A stretch of DNA of 64,000 nt from Megalobrama amblycephala. Lineage: Eukaryota; Chordata; Actinopteri; Cypriniformes; Xenocyprididae. Both the position numbers and the translations under genes were made by a program. This document shows, piece by piece, positions 1 to 10,870 of this stretch; the stretch's first letter is position 1, and each line of letters opens with the position of its first letter. The notes beneath the pieces were generated by a model, which did no database searches, was not told where the DNA came from, and was given only the letters and a program-made list of their open reading frames with translations. Where the stretch lies: positions 40,508,565 to 40,572,564 of the forward strand of contig NC_063054.1 of assembly GCF_018812025.1 (NCBI RefSeq), read 5' to 3'.

Positions 1-98
1 CTTAAACGATTAACTTGTTATTGTAGCTCAGACATTATGTACTATAATTGTACACAAGCACATCCATCCATATTTCTAATTTACATTGTTTGGTTTAA

Positions 99-1553
99 AG
101 GGTTAGTTCACCCAAAAATGAAATTTCTGTCATTAAGTACTCACCCTCATGTCGTCCCGAACCTGTAAGACCATCGTTTGTCTTCAGCACACAAATTAAG
201 ATATTTTTGATGAAATCCAAGCCCTCGTTTAGACAAACACTGAAGCTCTGCAACGACATAGCAGTATGACAGGGAACAGAAGAATTTGTTTAGTAAAGTT
301 GTTATTTTTGTTTTGTTTTTACGCACAAAAAGTATTCTCGTCGCTTCATAATATTGAGCCACTGTCGACTGTTTTATCGATGTCTTTAGTACCTTTCTAG
401 ACCTCAAAACGTGCAATGTCGTTGCTGCCTACGAGTGGATCAGATACCCTTGGATTTCATCAAAAACATCTTCATTTGTGTTCCGAAGACAAATGAAGGT
501 CTGACGGGTTTGGGACAACATGAGGGTTAGTTCACCCAAAAATGAAAATTCTGTCATTAATGACTCACCCTCATGTCGTTCCAAACCCGTAAGACCTCCG
601 TTCATCTTCGGAACACAGTTTAAGATATTTTAGATTTAGTCCGAGAGCTTTCTGTCCCTCCATTGAAAATGTATGTACGGTAGACTGTCCATCTCCAGAA
701 AGGTAATAAAAACATCATCAAAGTAGTCCATGTGACATCAGTGGGTTAGTTAGAAGTTTTTGAAGCATCGAAAATACATTTTGGTCCAAAAATAACAAAA
801 ACTACGACTTTATTCAGCATTGTCTTCTCTTCCGGGTCTATTGTATATCCGCTTTCACTCCACAGTGACGCTGCTTCTTCTTCTTCTTTCCTGTTTTACG
901 GCGGTTGGCATCCAGCTTATTGGTGCATTACCGCCCCCTTCTGCTCTGGACAGTGACGCGATTAGGACATCCGCGACATGCACACCTATGCACCATTTTA
1001 AAAAATATAGCAATACCAAAATACAAACAATGTAGAATAGCTTGAATACAGCGTGCGTCTCCCTCAGACTGTAAATGAAGCTCGGGCGCACCAGATAACA
1101 CGTCAGCAGCGTCACTGCAGTCGTGAACCACACTCCGGAGCAGAAGGGGGCGGTAATGCACCAATAAGCTGGATGCCAACCGCTGTAAAACAGGAAAGAA
1201 GAAGTAGAAGCAGCGTCACTGTGGAGTGAAAGCGGATATACAACATTTTTGGACCAAAATGTATTTTAGATGCTTCAAAAACTTCTAACTAACCCACTGA
1301 TGTCACATGGACTACTTTGATGATGTTTTTATTACCTTTCTGGACATGGACAGTCTACCGTACATACATTTTCAATGGAGGGACAGAAAGATCTTGGACT
1401 AAATCTAAAATATCTTAAACTGTGTTCCGAAGATGAACGGCGGTCTTACGGGTTTGGAACGACATGAGGGTGAGTCATTAATGACATAATTTTCATTTTT
1501 GGGTGAACTAACCCTTTAATGACAGAAAAAAAATGTTTGGGTTAACTAACCCT
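99..1553. mobile_element. Outer Angel-like TTAA-flanked MITE, interrupted
   Basis: The left end AGGGTTAGTTCACCC follows a TTAA (95-98), and the right end GGGTTAACTAACCCT precedes a TTAA (1554-1557). The body before the interruption (99-522) matches the intact relative at 45237-46066, including a stretch near ACAAAAAGTATTCTCGTCG. The last 34 bases of the element (1520-1553) resume after a second copy of a related family. The ends and TTAA target duplication suit the cyprinid Angel-type short inverted-repeat elements; the family name is from memory. It encodes no protein and would need a transposase in trans. Confidence 0.8.
523..1515. mobile_element. Inner Angel-like palindromic element
   Basis: This is a near-palindromic element of about 990 bp. 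Left arm 523-945 and right arm about 1134-1515 are inverted copies of each other, both carrying segments such as ATGTATGTACGGTAGACTGT-like sequence and a GGGGGCGGTAATGCACCAAT motif. The central loop of about 190 bp is unique. It ends in the same GGGTGAACTAACCCT terminus as the outer element and is followed by TTAA (1516-1519). Open frames inside (for example 820-1035) are arm sequence read by chance. Confidence 0.85.
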
Positions 1554-1557
1554 TTAA

Positions 1558-3169
1558 TGCACATGCAGTTGGCATGCCCAATACCGTTTAAATGTAGGTG
1601 AAAACTCTGACGTGTGGTGGTAACGCTTTAAGGTATGCATAATGTATGTTGTAATGCATTATATCTTTTCAAATGTAATTGTTAACAAAGTTAAAACACA
1701 TTTTAATAATTGGCAGATTCCTTGCAACATCTGAAATTGGTTGCATTAATGCACAAGTATTGTAATGTATAACTGAGATCTTATTCACGAGATCAGTGCA
1801 TTACAAGGCATAATTAATGCATTAAAATACTTTTATAATGTACTGTATATAAAGACATCAAGTAAATTGTTGTCAGATGGGACTTAATTTACTTTTTCAA
1901 AACAATAAACTATCCTTTCAAGCTGTCGTATGGGGTTCATTAGCGTTTGTACTGTAAAAACAACATGGTCATGTGTCTGAATGTGGTTTGCACGATCAGA
2001 TCAGAAAGCATGTTTGACTGAGTTTACACCTGTATTTAGCGCCATCCAGTTGCGTTCCAGTGATCCAGTGTTAGTACCAGGTGTAAACGGGGCCTTTTGC
2101 GTCTGGGATCGACTAACCGAATCCCAGCAGAACAATCCCAGACACAATCCCACTAGAGACCAGCATCTGGTCTCCATGCACAAGTCTGCGAGTCTGAGGA
2201 CATGTGCTGTGATTATTTTCCACCCCCCTCTCAGCGCCTAAGAAAACGGCACAAACGAAGATCGCTGTGTCACGGAACTTTACATTTCATCGAGTTAAGT
2301 TAGTGTGTGTATTTGTGTGTTTTTTTTCTCCTGGAAAGCATTTTGTGCCCATGCAGTGACAGATTTGCGACATTGTTTTTAATGTTATATATTTAAGAGA
2401 CCTCTGTGCTGAGATGACTTTTGAGATGTAAAATTTGACGGCACATCTGTAAACACTTTCAGCGGTTGGGAAAACAGCTTTGTTTCACCACTATGGAATG
2501 TGTTCACTTCCCTCTCGTTTGCACAGAGCCGACAGACACCTCGAGCACCTTCAAACAATCAGAGGACGTTTCGCTCTCTCAGACGTACATTGAATCCATC
2601 ACAAAAACACTCAATGACAAGGACGACTGCGGTACAGGTGGTCTGTCTCATTCAGGACTCATTAACTCACGTCACTTCACCATGAATCACGGCTCCTCTC
2701 CGAGTAAATACTCAATCTCATCTCCATATGGCTCACTGAGACTTCAGTCTGAGTTTTCAGATACATGATAACAGAGTGACAGGCGGTCTGTCTGTGGTGT
2801 GACGGATGGCTCTTTCTCCGAGACCGTCGGCTGCGTCCCGGTGCCAGGATCATCTGATTTAAGAGCAGCGTGCTGGCACACGTTCACGTCGATGGAAAAA
2901 AGCCTCTGGCTCAGAAAAGAATCAGAAAGCAGAATTCTGATCAGTAGGGGGCGCAATTTCCTTTTCTTACCCCTCAGAAAAGGCTCCTAATCCTAGACAT
3001 TAGCTCAGACGTCTGCGCACATTCTTGCATTTGGCTTGATTTTTGACCATTTTTCAGAATTAGCTGTCCTCTCTCGAAAACACCTCAGGAACAAAAAGCA
3101 GACAAAGTATTCAATGAATGATCAAAGTTTCTTTTACAATGTTCATGAAATCAATCTATCTATCTGAAC
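1558..3169. other. No gene recognised; scattered repeat debris
   Basis: 1616-1850 is rich in TAATGCATTA-like words typical of dispersed teleost repeats. 2022-2094 is a fragment of a TIR element (listed separately). A 100-codon open frame at 2466-2768 on the plus strand starts in a unique stretch and is serine rich, but I recognise no domain and see no splice or promoter support. The rest shows nothing I can name. Confidence 0.5.
2022..2094 (+). mobile_element. Right-end fragment of an ACCAGGTGTAAAC TIR element
   Basis: The segment beginning GTTTACACCTGTATTTAGCG and ending ACCAGGTGTAAACGGGGCC matches the right end of the complete element at 3474-4116 (positions 4045-4116). Only this end is present here. 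It is a truncated relic with no coding capacity. Confidence 0.6.
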
Positions 3170-3380
3170 TTTTCAACATTGACACTGTTATTGAACTGAA
3201 TTGAATCAACACTGAACTAAATTGAGCTGAATAATGACACTATTGCCTTTGTTTACTGCTGAAATTGAAGTTGTTTCATAATTGATGAAGTTTGCAACAT
3301 TAACACTTCTTTCCCTGTTTATTACGCTGCTTTAAAACAATCTGCATTGTATAAAGCACTATGTAAATAAATGACTTGTT
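3170..3380 (+). mobile_element. LINE 3' end (L2-like tail)
   Basis: The segment ends in GCACTATGTAAATAAATGAC, the AGCRCTATATAAATAAA-type terminus of teleost L2-like LINE 3' ends. It is preceded by a CTGCTTTAAAACAATCTGCA-like block also found at 32420-32450. It is 5'-truncated with no coding sequence left, and no target duplication was identified. Confidence 0.6.
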
Positions 3381-3392
3381 TAATTGTCTGTA

Positions 3393-4192
3393 AGATGGAT
3401 GGATGGATAGATAGAACGATTGATAAAACAATTGGTAGAATCATAGAATGACAGATATATAGAAGGACAGATAGGCCCAGTTTCCACCTGGTTTCCACCC
3501 TGCTTCCAAGTGGACGAGGGAGACGCATACACGTTTACACCTAGTGTTTTAATCCGTCTCTTTTGTCCACTTTCAGCCACTTCTGTCCTGATTTCTTTGA
3601 CGGGAGGGTAAATGTATAGGTTTTTTAAGATCTTTCGATCTAATGGACAAAATAAGCTATTTATGCAATTTACATATGAACGCTACCGGAGACGTAGCGA
3701 CGTCCGTAGAGACGTCCTTTCTGATAGCCACAAGACCACGCTGAACGTGGTGAGTGTGTTAGAAATCAGGAATGATGAGAGAACATTGTGTTTGGGATGT
3801 TTTTCGTCTTCAAACCAAACTTGTGTCTTCAGCCAACAAAGTTTAAATCCTGTCTGGATAGCGTGTTTCCGTCATGTTTATGCATTCACTAGGCCTAGAA
3901 TAGGCACATTTTTTTGCGCCGTTCGAATGCATTTGACCACATGAGCGTCTAACCTATGAAAGCAATCCGGACGAATGCGTTTTCAACTACCTCTGGAAGT
4001 AGTTGAAAGTAGACACGCTCAAAACGTTTTACACCCCGGTTACACCTGTATTTAGCGTCGTCCACTTGTGATCTGATCGACCAAAACGTATCTTAATACC
4101 AGGTGGAAACAGGACCATAGATAAGAAATAATGATAGAATGATACATAGAATCATAACGATAGATAGACAGACAGACAGACAGAACGACAGA
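3393..4192. repeat. GATA/GACA tetranucleotide microsatellite, split by an insertion
   Basis: GATG/GATA units at 3393-3473 and GATA/GACA units at 4117-4192 are two halves of one imperfect microsatellite. They are separated by the TIR element at 3474-4116. Confidence 0.8.
3474..4116. mobile_element. Harbinger-like non-autonomous TIR element
   Basis: The 643-bp element has imperfect terminal inverted repeats: left GGCCCAGTTTCCACCTGG, right (as its complement) GGTCCTGTTTCCACCTGG. It is flanked by ATA on both sides (3471-3473 and 4117-4119), consistent with a 3-bp target duplication. Short TIRs starting GGSCC and a 3-bp duplication fit PIF/Harbinger MITEs, but the usual TWA is not exact, so assignment is tentative. 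A 110-codon open frame at 3612-3944 shows no transposase motif. Confidence 0.75.
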
Positions 4193-4195
4193 CAA

Positions 4196-4879
4196 ATAAC
4201 CTCAGTGATACCCTGTGCTGATATGAAAGCAAATATTTAAATGCCGTTACACAACTGTGAACCACTTGGCGTTCTTGGAAGAGCCATTTTCCATGAAGTC
4301 TCATATAAAGACTTGTTGGTAAACTGCTATAATAAAATGCCGTTTCCTGAGGCTGCAGAAGGAGTTATAAAAATGCAGCATTTATGAAGTCATGAGGGGG
4401 AAACGGCCAGAAATAGTTCTTAATTCTTTAAGCTTCCCATTAGTGAATGATGTCACAATACCAGGAGCAATTATGCCGCTTTAAACGGTTGTGTGCTGGC
4501 AGCGGTTTACTAACACGGAAACAACATGCAGAGCAAGAATCCTTTACTGGAGCCAGATGCTCATATTTCCAAACTAATTACTGATGCAGTGAGACTCTAC
4601 CAATTATAACAGATTTGAACAAAGTAGATGTTTGCCCATGCCAAAGCGTTCTGAGTGGTTGCTAGGTGGTTTCTTACTGGTTCGAGTCTGTATGGCTTGG
4701 GTGCCTTCTTCAGTGTATGTTTATGGGATTTTTGCTGGCTTTGTCATCTGCCAGGTGAAAAACACAAGTCCAAGCACTTTGAAATATAATCGCATAACTT
4801 TCTTTAACAAGCTGCATGACTTGAGATATCATTCATGTCTTTAGTACAATGAAAGTGGGGCTAGTTGTGTGCCAAGTAC
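4196..4879. other. No feature recognised
   Basis: Unique-looking sequence of moderate AT content. The 70-codon open frame at 4632-4844 has no recognisable domain. Confidence 0.5.
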
Positions 4880-4883
4880 TTAA

Positions 4884-5270
4884 ACCGTGTCCTAACCAGA
4901 TGTGATGCAATGCCACGACATGTGATAAAAGATATCTTTTCCGTGTTAATCAGAGTGTGTGTCTCAATCAGCTCCCTAGTTCAGTAGTCAGGGCACTGAT
5001 CAGGAAGTCGGCCATTTTAAGGGCTGTCTCAATCGCATAATCCTTGCACTGTGCACTGAAACGTTTGCTCCCAAAAAAGTCCCACAATGCACAGTGAAAA
5101 ACAGGGAGTCCTTACTGTCCTTAGCAGAGGCGAATTTGTGTGCATGATATACCTAGGAAAGGTAGGGAGCTGATTGAGACACAGCCAGAGTTTTCATCCT
5201 ACCAGACGCGTCAGCGATACATTGCTTGTTGCTGGAAACTTTTTGCATTGCGACTTGTTAGGACGCGGTG
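4884..5270. mobile_element. TTAA-flanked TIR element hosting a nested MITE
   Basis: Left end ACCGTGTCCTAAC follows TTAA (4880-4883). Right end GTTAGGACGCGGTG precedes TTAA (5271-5274). Apart from the first base the ends are inverted copies. Removing the nested element at 4956-5185 restores a continuous body. It is another TTAA-duplicating, non-coding element in this window. Confidence 0.65.
4956..5185. mobile_element. Nested MITE with TGTCTCAATCAGCTCCCT ends
   Basis: Left end TGTGTCTCAATCAGCTCCCT (from 4958) is the inverse of the right end AGGGAGCTGATTGAGACACA (5164-5183). The pentamer CAGAG occurs on both outer sides (4951-4955 and 5186-5190), suggesting a 5-bp target duplication. The element is 230 bp and non-coding. 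Confidence 0.7.
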
Positions 5271-5333
5271 TTAAGGTTAAAATGTTTTAGCATTCTTAGC
5301 GCGTTGTCTAAAGCGCATGCCGCAAGTGCACTT

Positions 5334-6590
5334 AAGGCGTGTCCGAATCCACTTTTGCTAATTTAAGGACGGAAAAAATGGTCGGTGCACCCATCGCATG
5401 GTCTAAAATGGTTGTCCCTATTCTCTTAATGAGTAACGGGTATGTTTTGCAAGCGGAAAAACTGAATGCTTCTCTAGTGAGGAAATGGATCTGGGGTGCG
5501 TTTCCCAAAAGCACTGTTAGCCAACTAACATCGATTTGGTGTTTCCCGAAACCTCCGTTCAAACGAACATTAGCAAACTGCATTGCAAACTTTTGTGGTT
5601 GGAACGACAGCTCTCGAACTATGGTTAGAAGCATAGTTTCTTGTTTTTATGACGTGGACTTATGAGAAAAATAAGCAAGAAACAATCTTTTATTTCGAAT
5701 ATATACAAATGTCATTTAGATATTTTAGTTTGTCAAGAGATTTTAAGCACCGTTTTTGAAGAGTTTGCATGTGCGTACGTGCTCTAGTACGTAAGAACGA
5801 GCCTATGATTGAATCTGGAAATAGAGCAAAATAACTGAGAAATATGAGAATGAGTCCTCAGATGCAATGTCTGTGATTTATAGCAAAAAATCTAGCATTA
5901 ATTCGATCTCAAACAGATTTAAAGACGTTATTACTCCACCACCTGCGTAACATCATTCACCAACGTGGCAGGTTTTGCGACAATACGGTAACTAGCTAGT
6001 TGATTTGTTCAACAATGCATCGTACTATGGTAGTGAAGCAGCGAGTTATGTCGTTTTACGTGAAACGCACCCCAGCTCGTGCGCGAGGTTAAAGCGAGTG
6101 AGCAGGCCATCTACGGGACAAGCCGGATTCCACCAAAGCATTTTTATCTTTATGCACACAATAATAATCTTTTTTTATTGTAATCCTTTTATTTAGAATA
6201 TTTGGCATGTTTGTGTGCTGCTGCGCGTCCCTGTGTGTGTAGTAAGCAGAGTGTATGTGCGTTGTGCACCCGCATATAGGTGCATATTACTAAAGTGCTC
6301 TTTAAATAACAAAACAAATATTGCGGCATTGACTTTAGACCATGTTTCAGTTGGTCAATGGTGCATTCGTTTTCAGTTGCCTCAAAATAGCAACACGCCA
6401 ACAATGCACCTGAACACACCTGGTTTTTCGACCAGCGTGCCCATAGGCGCACAAATGGGCGCAATTGCATTTGCTATTTAAACAATGTGGCGCAGGACGT
6501 GAAAATGATAACTGCGTTGGGCTGAAACTAGCAAAAAACACTTGCGTCGTGCCTGGCGCTGCATTGCGCCAGGTGTGTGATAGGGCCCTA
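5334..6590. mobile_element. hAT-like element remnant, interrupted
   Basis: The right end GCGCCAGGTGTGTGATAGGGCCCTA (last bases near 6590) and the preceding GGCGCAATTGCATTTGC-type text resemble a TAGGGCCCTA-ended hAT MITE common in fish. The 5334-5492 part (GGCGTGTCCGAATCCACTTT) appears to be its other half, but a matching left TIR is not visible, so the left end is probably truncated. Another element occupies 5493-6073. Open frames in this area are not transposase-like. Confidence 0.45.
5493..6073. mobile_element. MITE with GGGGTGCGTTTC ends
   Basis: Left end GGGGTGCGTTTC (5493-5504) and right end GAAACGCACCCC (6062-6073) are perfect 12-bp inverted repeats. The next left bases, CCAAAAGCACTGTTAG, are typical of this widespread cyprinid repeat. 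No clear target duplication was found (left flank ATCT, right flank AGCT). It is non-coding. Confidence 0.7.
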
Positions 6591-8416
6591 ATTGTCTCAC
6601 CATGTCTCAGACCGTCTGATACAAGAACAAACGGGAAATCTCTATCAGTGTTTTTGAGATGAGAGGCGCTTACTGAGCTAGTTATCAAGAACATGTTTAT
6701 GATTAATCCAACTGCCGTTTATCTAAATTAGCAGCTGTCATCTAAATTAAACAGAAGAAGTCATGTGAGAGTATAAATGTGAAATATGGAGAGCAGTGGC
6801 AACCACATGAACCCTCTCTCTCTCTGTCTCTCTCTCTGTCTCTGAAATGAATTAGCTTGAGTTACAGTGCTGTCACTTTGAACACTTAACCCATGGTCCT
6901 CTGTGTGGTAAAGGCTGGGACGGTTATGTAGACACGTTTGTAAACAACATGGAGAGTCTGTCTCAACTTCAGCTTTAGATTCAATATCTTATTCTTAAAT
7001 GTTTACTGTAAACCACTTTCTGATCGCTCCAGAAAAATAAACCATGTGTGGATGTATTTATCAGCAACTGCATTAAAAAAAGTCATAAATATGATGAATC
7101 TAACTTGGAAAAAATGTCAATAGCTGCATTAATGTACCAGGTCAAGGAATGTTTATTGCTCTGAGATTTCTCTTTTATAACTCAGGAGATGTATATGCTG
7201 CATTCCATTCCATTTGGAATGTTGGAATTTCCAACTTTCTGCTATGAAAAAAGCAAAAGATGCACTTGAAGTCCTGTGGAAATCCCCAATATCCACATCT
7301 GATGATAAACATTCACCTTTAAGCAAATAAAATGCATCAGTGAGTCCAAGTTCCTGCATTATTTTGAGCCTTTTCCGTTGATAAATTTTCCACCTTCAAA
7401 ACAAACGCCAGCATTGCACAACATCTTTTATCCTCTGCAGTTCGAATTTTTTGTTGATAATGATGCACCTGCAAAACCATTTGTTTTTTTATACCGCATA
7501 TTCCAAGTGTTGTGCAATGGAAAGCCTTTATGATCAAACGTCAGAGATTCCAGGGAAAACCCCTCATCCGACTTTGGATATGCATGGGATTCAATTGAGT
7601 ATCAGCTTCATTGCTCCTAAAATAAATAAAATGAGAATAGTTTTGACATACAGTACAAGTACAGAGTTATAAAATGAATTTGGATAGCAGCTTAGATCAC
7701 TTGCTATTGGTAGTTCACAGATTTTTGATTAGAGTTATCTAATCTAAGTACAGTCTGAGACAGTTTTGAAACTCAAAAGACGCACGTTGATCTCCATGCA
7801 ATCTCCTTGCAATCTAGGAGAAGAAAAAAGAGAGATAGGCCTATTAACGAGATTTAATTTGTGAAGTTCAGGAAAGTTGACTGTAAGTCAAAAAGAGCAA
7901 AAAATGCCCTTTTGTGCATGATACCGTATCTTCCATAAATGCATTTAAGGCTCTTGGGATGTTTTGTGGTAAAGTCATTTTAGTAACATCTGCTTAGTGT
8001 AAATTCCTCTCAATGCATGCAACAGTTTTGGCAATAAAACACATTAAGCTTTGACAACTGCTAAGACTTTGCGGACACATTCTGGTGATTAAACTTGCTT
8101 GATGCTAACAGTGCTGGGAAATCTACTTGGCAACTAGTTTTCACTACAAGTTACTCATTTAAAGTGAAAAACCTGAAAAACTCAGATACTTGGACAAAAA
8201 TTTCACATGAGGCCTATTTTGTGAAAACTATACAGTGATGACTCGTAAATCACTGAACTGATTTTTTCTGAATGAACTGATTCACTAAAATAAATCAAAC
8301 TTCTCAATGCTACCTGACACATTGTAGGGTTGCATTTTATTATAAGTGAAGTTGTTACAGTGCAAATAAGCACTGAGTAATATTAATTAACTGAGTAGTA
8401 CTGAGTAATATCAATA
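6591..8416. other. No gene recognised
   Basis: Contains an imperfect CT microsatellite at about 6812-6843 and otherwise unique-looking AT-rich DNA. Open frames of 66-73 codons on both strands show no domain. Confidence 0.5.
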
Positions 8417-8420
8417 TTAA

Positions 8421-9138
8421 AGGTGGGGTAAGTAGTTTTTCAAAACCGCTGTTAGACATACTTGATATTTGAAATCAACCCAAACAAACCCACCTCTCTC
8501 TTCATTGCTCTGCCTCCAAAACTCACCTTCCAATCCTAACCACCCTGCTCCAAGTCGGTCTCGAACCCCGGCCCATTTGCTGCTGGCAGGCGAGGCGAGT
8601 GCACTAACAATGACGCTAAACACCTCATTCTCTAGCGGTTGTCAGTGTGCAGTGGTTTACCTGCTCAACTCTTATCTAGCCACTGTTACACACGCAATGC
8701 AGATATTGGCATTTGATGAGCAGTTGATGAACGAACAACAAGGAAGCACAAAAAATGAACGTACAGTACACAAGAGTGTCTAGACAATCAATGACACTCA
8801 AACCCAGTGAGAAGCGGAATGAAAGCAGCCTCCACATCTGTTTTCAGGCCTTCCTTCTTAGCTTTCTCCAGCGATGAAAAGCTTCTCCAATATTAAGGCG
8901 GGTCCTAAAGCGCTTGCCCAGTCATAAACCTTCATTCCAGTGATATTCTTTTGAGCTTTTTTGTACTGTCTAACCTCTCTTTCTGCATCTTTCTTTCTGT
9001 TTTTCTTCAAATCTCCCTCTTGCTCATTCTATCTCCGCGACTCTCATTGCTGTCAATGCTGATTGGTTACACGTTTGTTGTTGGTGTCGGCCAGACTAAC
9101 TTCCAAACAGTGTTTTTGAAAAACTAATTACCCCACCT
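8421..9138. mobile_element. TTAA-flanked MITE with AGGTGGGGTAA ends
   Basis: Left end AGGTGGGGTAA follows TTAA (8417-8420). Right end TTACCCCACCT precedes TTAA (9139-9142). The subterminal bases continue as inverted repeats: GTAGTTTTTCAAAA on the left, TTTTTGAAAAACTAA on the right. Length is 718 bp. It carries a tRNA-like block on the minus strand (listed separately). TTAA duplication suggests Kolobok or piggyBac-type mobilisation; no transposase is encoded. Confidence 0.8.
8545..8625 (-). repeat. tRNA-like cassette inside the TTAA MITE
   Basis: On the minus strand the sequence contains a pol III B-box-like GGTTCGAGACC (8557-8567). Upstream is an A-box-like TAGCGTCATTGTTAGTGC (near 8602-8619). 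Order and spacing match a tRNA, and the text resembles the tRNA-Gly-like units of the array at 51731-52692 (TTAGCGTCCTTGTTAACGC). The anticodon region is diverged and no full cloverleaf is obvious, so this is a tRNA-derived sequence, not a tRNA gene. Confidence 0.55.
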
Positions 9139-9164
9139 TTAATTAACTACATGTACTTACTATA

Positions 9165-9565
9165 CACTGTTTGCCCAACCTGCTGGGTAGTTTTATTTAA
9201 CTCAACTATTGTTTAAAAATGACTGTATTGCTTGCTTAAAATTAATCCAAATGATGTTGGAAATAACCATGTATTAATATGTTTAATAAATGAGCATGTA
9301 TTAATAAGTTTATAAGTAAATTGCTTATTAATAAAGGTTCACCTTTTGATTATTATTGTTGCCTCTAGTAATTATGTGTCTGATTTATAATTTCCAACCT
9401 ATTTTGGGTTAATTTTAAGCCAGTCATATAGTAATTGTTAAACAATAGTTGGGTTAAATAAAACTCCCCAGCACATTGGGCAAACATTTAACCCAACCGC
9501 TGGGTTTGTCCATTTTCAACCCAACATGCGTTGTTTTTACCCCAGCATTTTGCATTTTTTGAGTG
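9165..9565. mobile_element. Truncated CACTCTAAA-type TIR element
   Basis: The segment matches the complete copy at 47051-47614 over nearly all of its body, from TTTGCCCAACCTGCTGGGTA to a right end TTTTTTGAGTG. The outer left TIR is missing. It lies 27 bp beyond the right end of the AGGTGGGGTAA element. Non-coding. Confidence 0.75.
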
Positions 9566-9627
9566 TAGGGCTAAGGTTAGAATTCGAATATGCATTTGAA
9601 TATGCATAATTTACTGTTATTACTATA

Positions 9628-9674
9628 GTAAATGTAACGTAATTTTGTCACCTTAAAATAAAGTGTTACCAAAA
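9628..9674 (-). repeat. End of a TAACACTTTATTTTAAGGTG-type repeat
   Basis: The complement reads GGTAACACTTTATTTTAAGG, the start of a very common teleost dispersed repeat. Only this terminal piece is visible. Confidence 0.45.
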
Positions 9675-10269
9675 TTAGTGTTTTTAATTAAGTTGCATCG
9701 CTACTTGTGGGACAAAATACCATATTCCTGAAGAAAGAATGAAATAAACTCGTCAGTCTTTTGGAGAGTAACTACATACTAACACACTCCTCCCTGTCAT
9801 GTTGGAAATGACAGATCACTATCAGCACTCAACAGAGTAAATCCCCTTTATATTACATGACAACACACTGGTGAAAGAAGGAATACTCCTCTTTGTGTCA
9901 AAGCGAACAGACAAGCATACCTGAGCAAAAGAGGGATTAAGTGGATTTGTTCAGATATGCATGCATGTGAACGTGTAACCGACTGTCTGCATGTGTGCTT
10001 GTTGACGTCTTTGTGTTGGAGTCATAGATCAGTTGTAAAATCATCATTCTGATTCACTCCATCTCAACTCTGTCCCGTCTCCAGCACATGGGAGAGTTCA
10101 GAAAGCGATGAAACTTTCATCTGCACGCCAAACATTATGCCTTGAGGGGTGTGCTGGAACTTCACAGCCCTATTTGGGTTTTTTTGTCATCAGGGAAATC
10201 AAATCCCATCATGAACGCTTCTGCTCATTTATTTTGATAGTCGTCAAAAATACTGTTAACCAAAGGTAA

Positions 10270-10870
10270 TTACATGATACTTTAAATTCACATTACATTT
10301 TTATTTGTATATATTTTTAAATCTTATTTAATATAAAATATTACTACATTATGTATAATTCTTCAGTTATCATTTTTAAATTAAAATATTAATTATAAAT
10401 TATTACTACATTTCTATTTTTATGAAATTATTCCAAGAATTTTTATTTAAAATATAATGTATAAATATGAATATAAAATATGACTACATTTCTATTTTAT
10501 GTACATTTCCATGTTCATAATTTAATAAAAATACACAATTCTTAATATAAAATATCACTACATTTCTATTTTATGTACTTCATGTTTAAAATTTTTAATT
10601 AAAATATTAATTATAATTCTTAATTAATATATTATTAGATTTCTATTTTATGCACTTTTTCATGTTTATAATTTTTTCAAACTAAATATATATATTTTAA
10701 TTATTATAAAATGTCATTTTTCATGTTTATGATTTTAAAATCAAATATTAATTATAAATCTTAATTAACATAAATATTACTATTTCTATTTCTATCCTAC
10801 ATTTTTATTTTTATGTAATTTTTCATGTATACAATTTTGTTTTAATTAAAATATTTCTTATTTATTCAGC
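10270..10870 (+). repeat. AT-rich divergent minisatellite, ~77-bp period
   Basis: The words TTTCTATTTTATG or close variants recur at 10410, 10489, 10563 and 10640. They are followed by ATGTTTATAATTTT-like and AATTATAAATCTTAAT-like words, giving about 5-6 degenerate units of 74-79 bp. The tract is nearly free of G and C. Confidence 0.6.

Noticed and set aside
2466..2768. Possible serine-rich exon of 100 codons
   Set aside because: No domain, signal, splice context or repeated structure; length is within chance expectation for this window.
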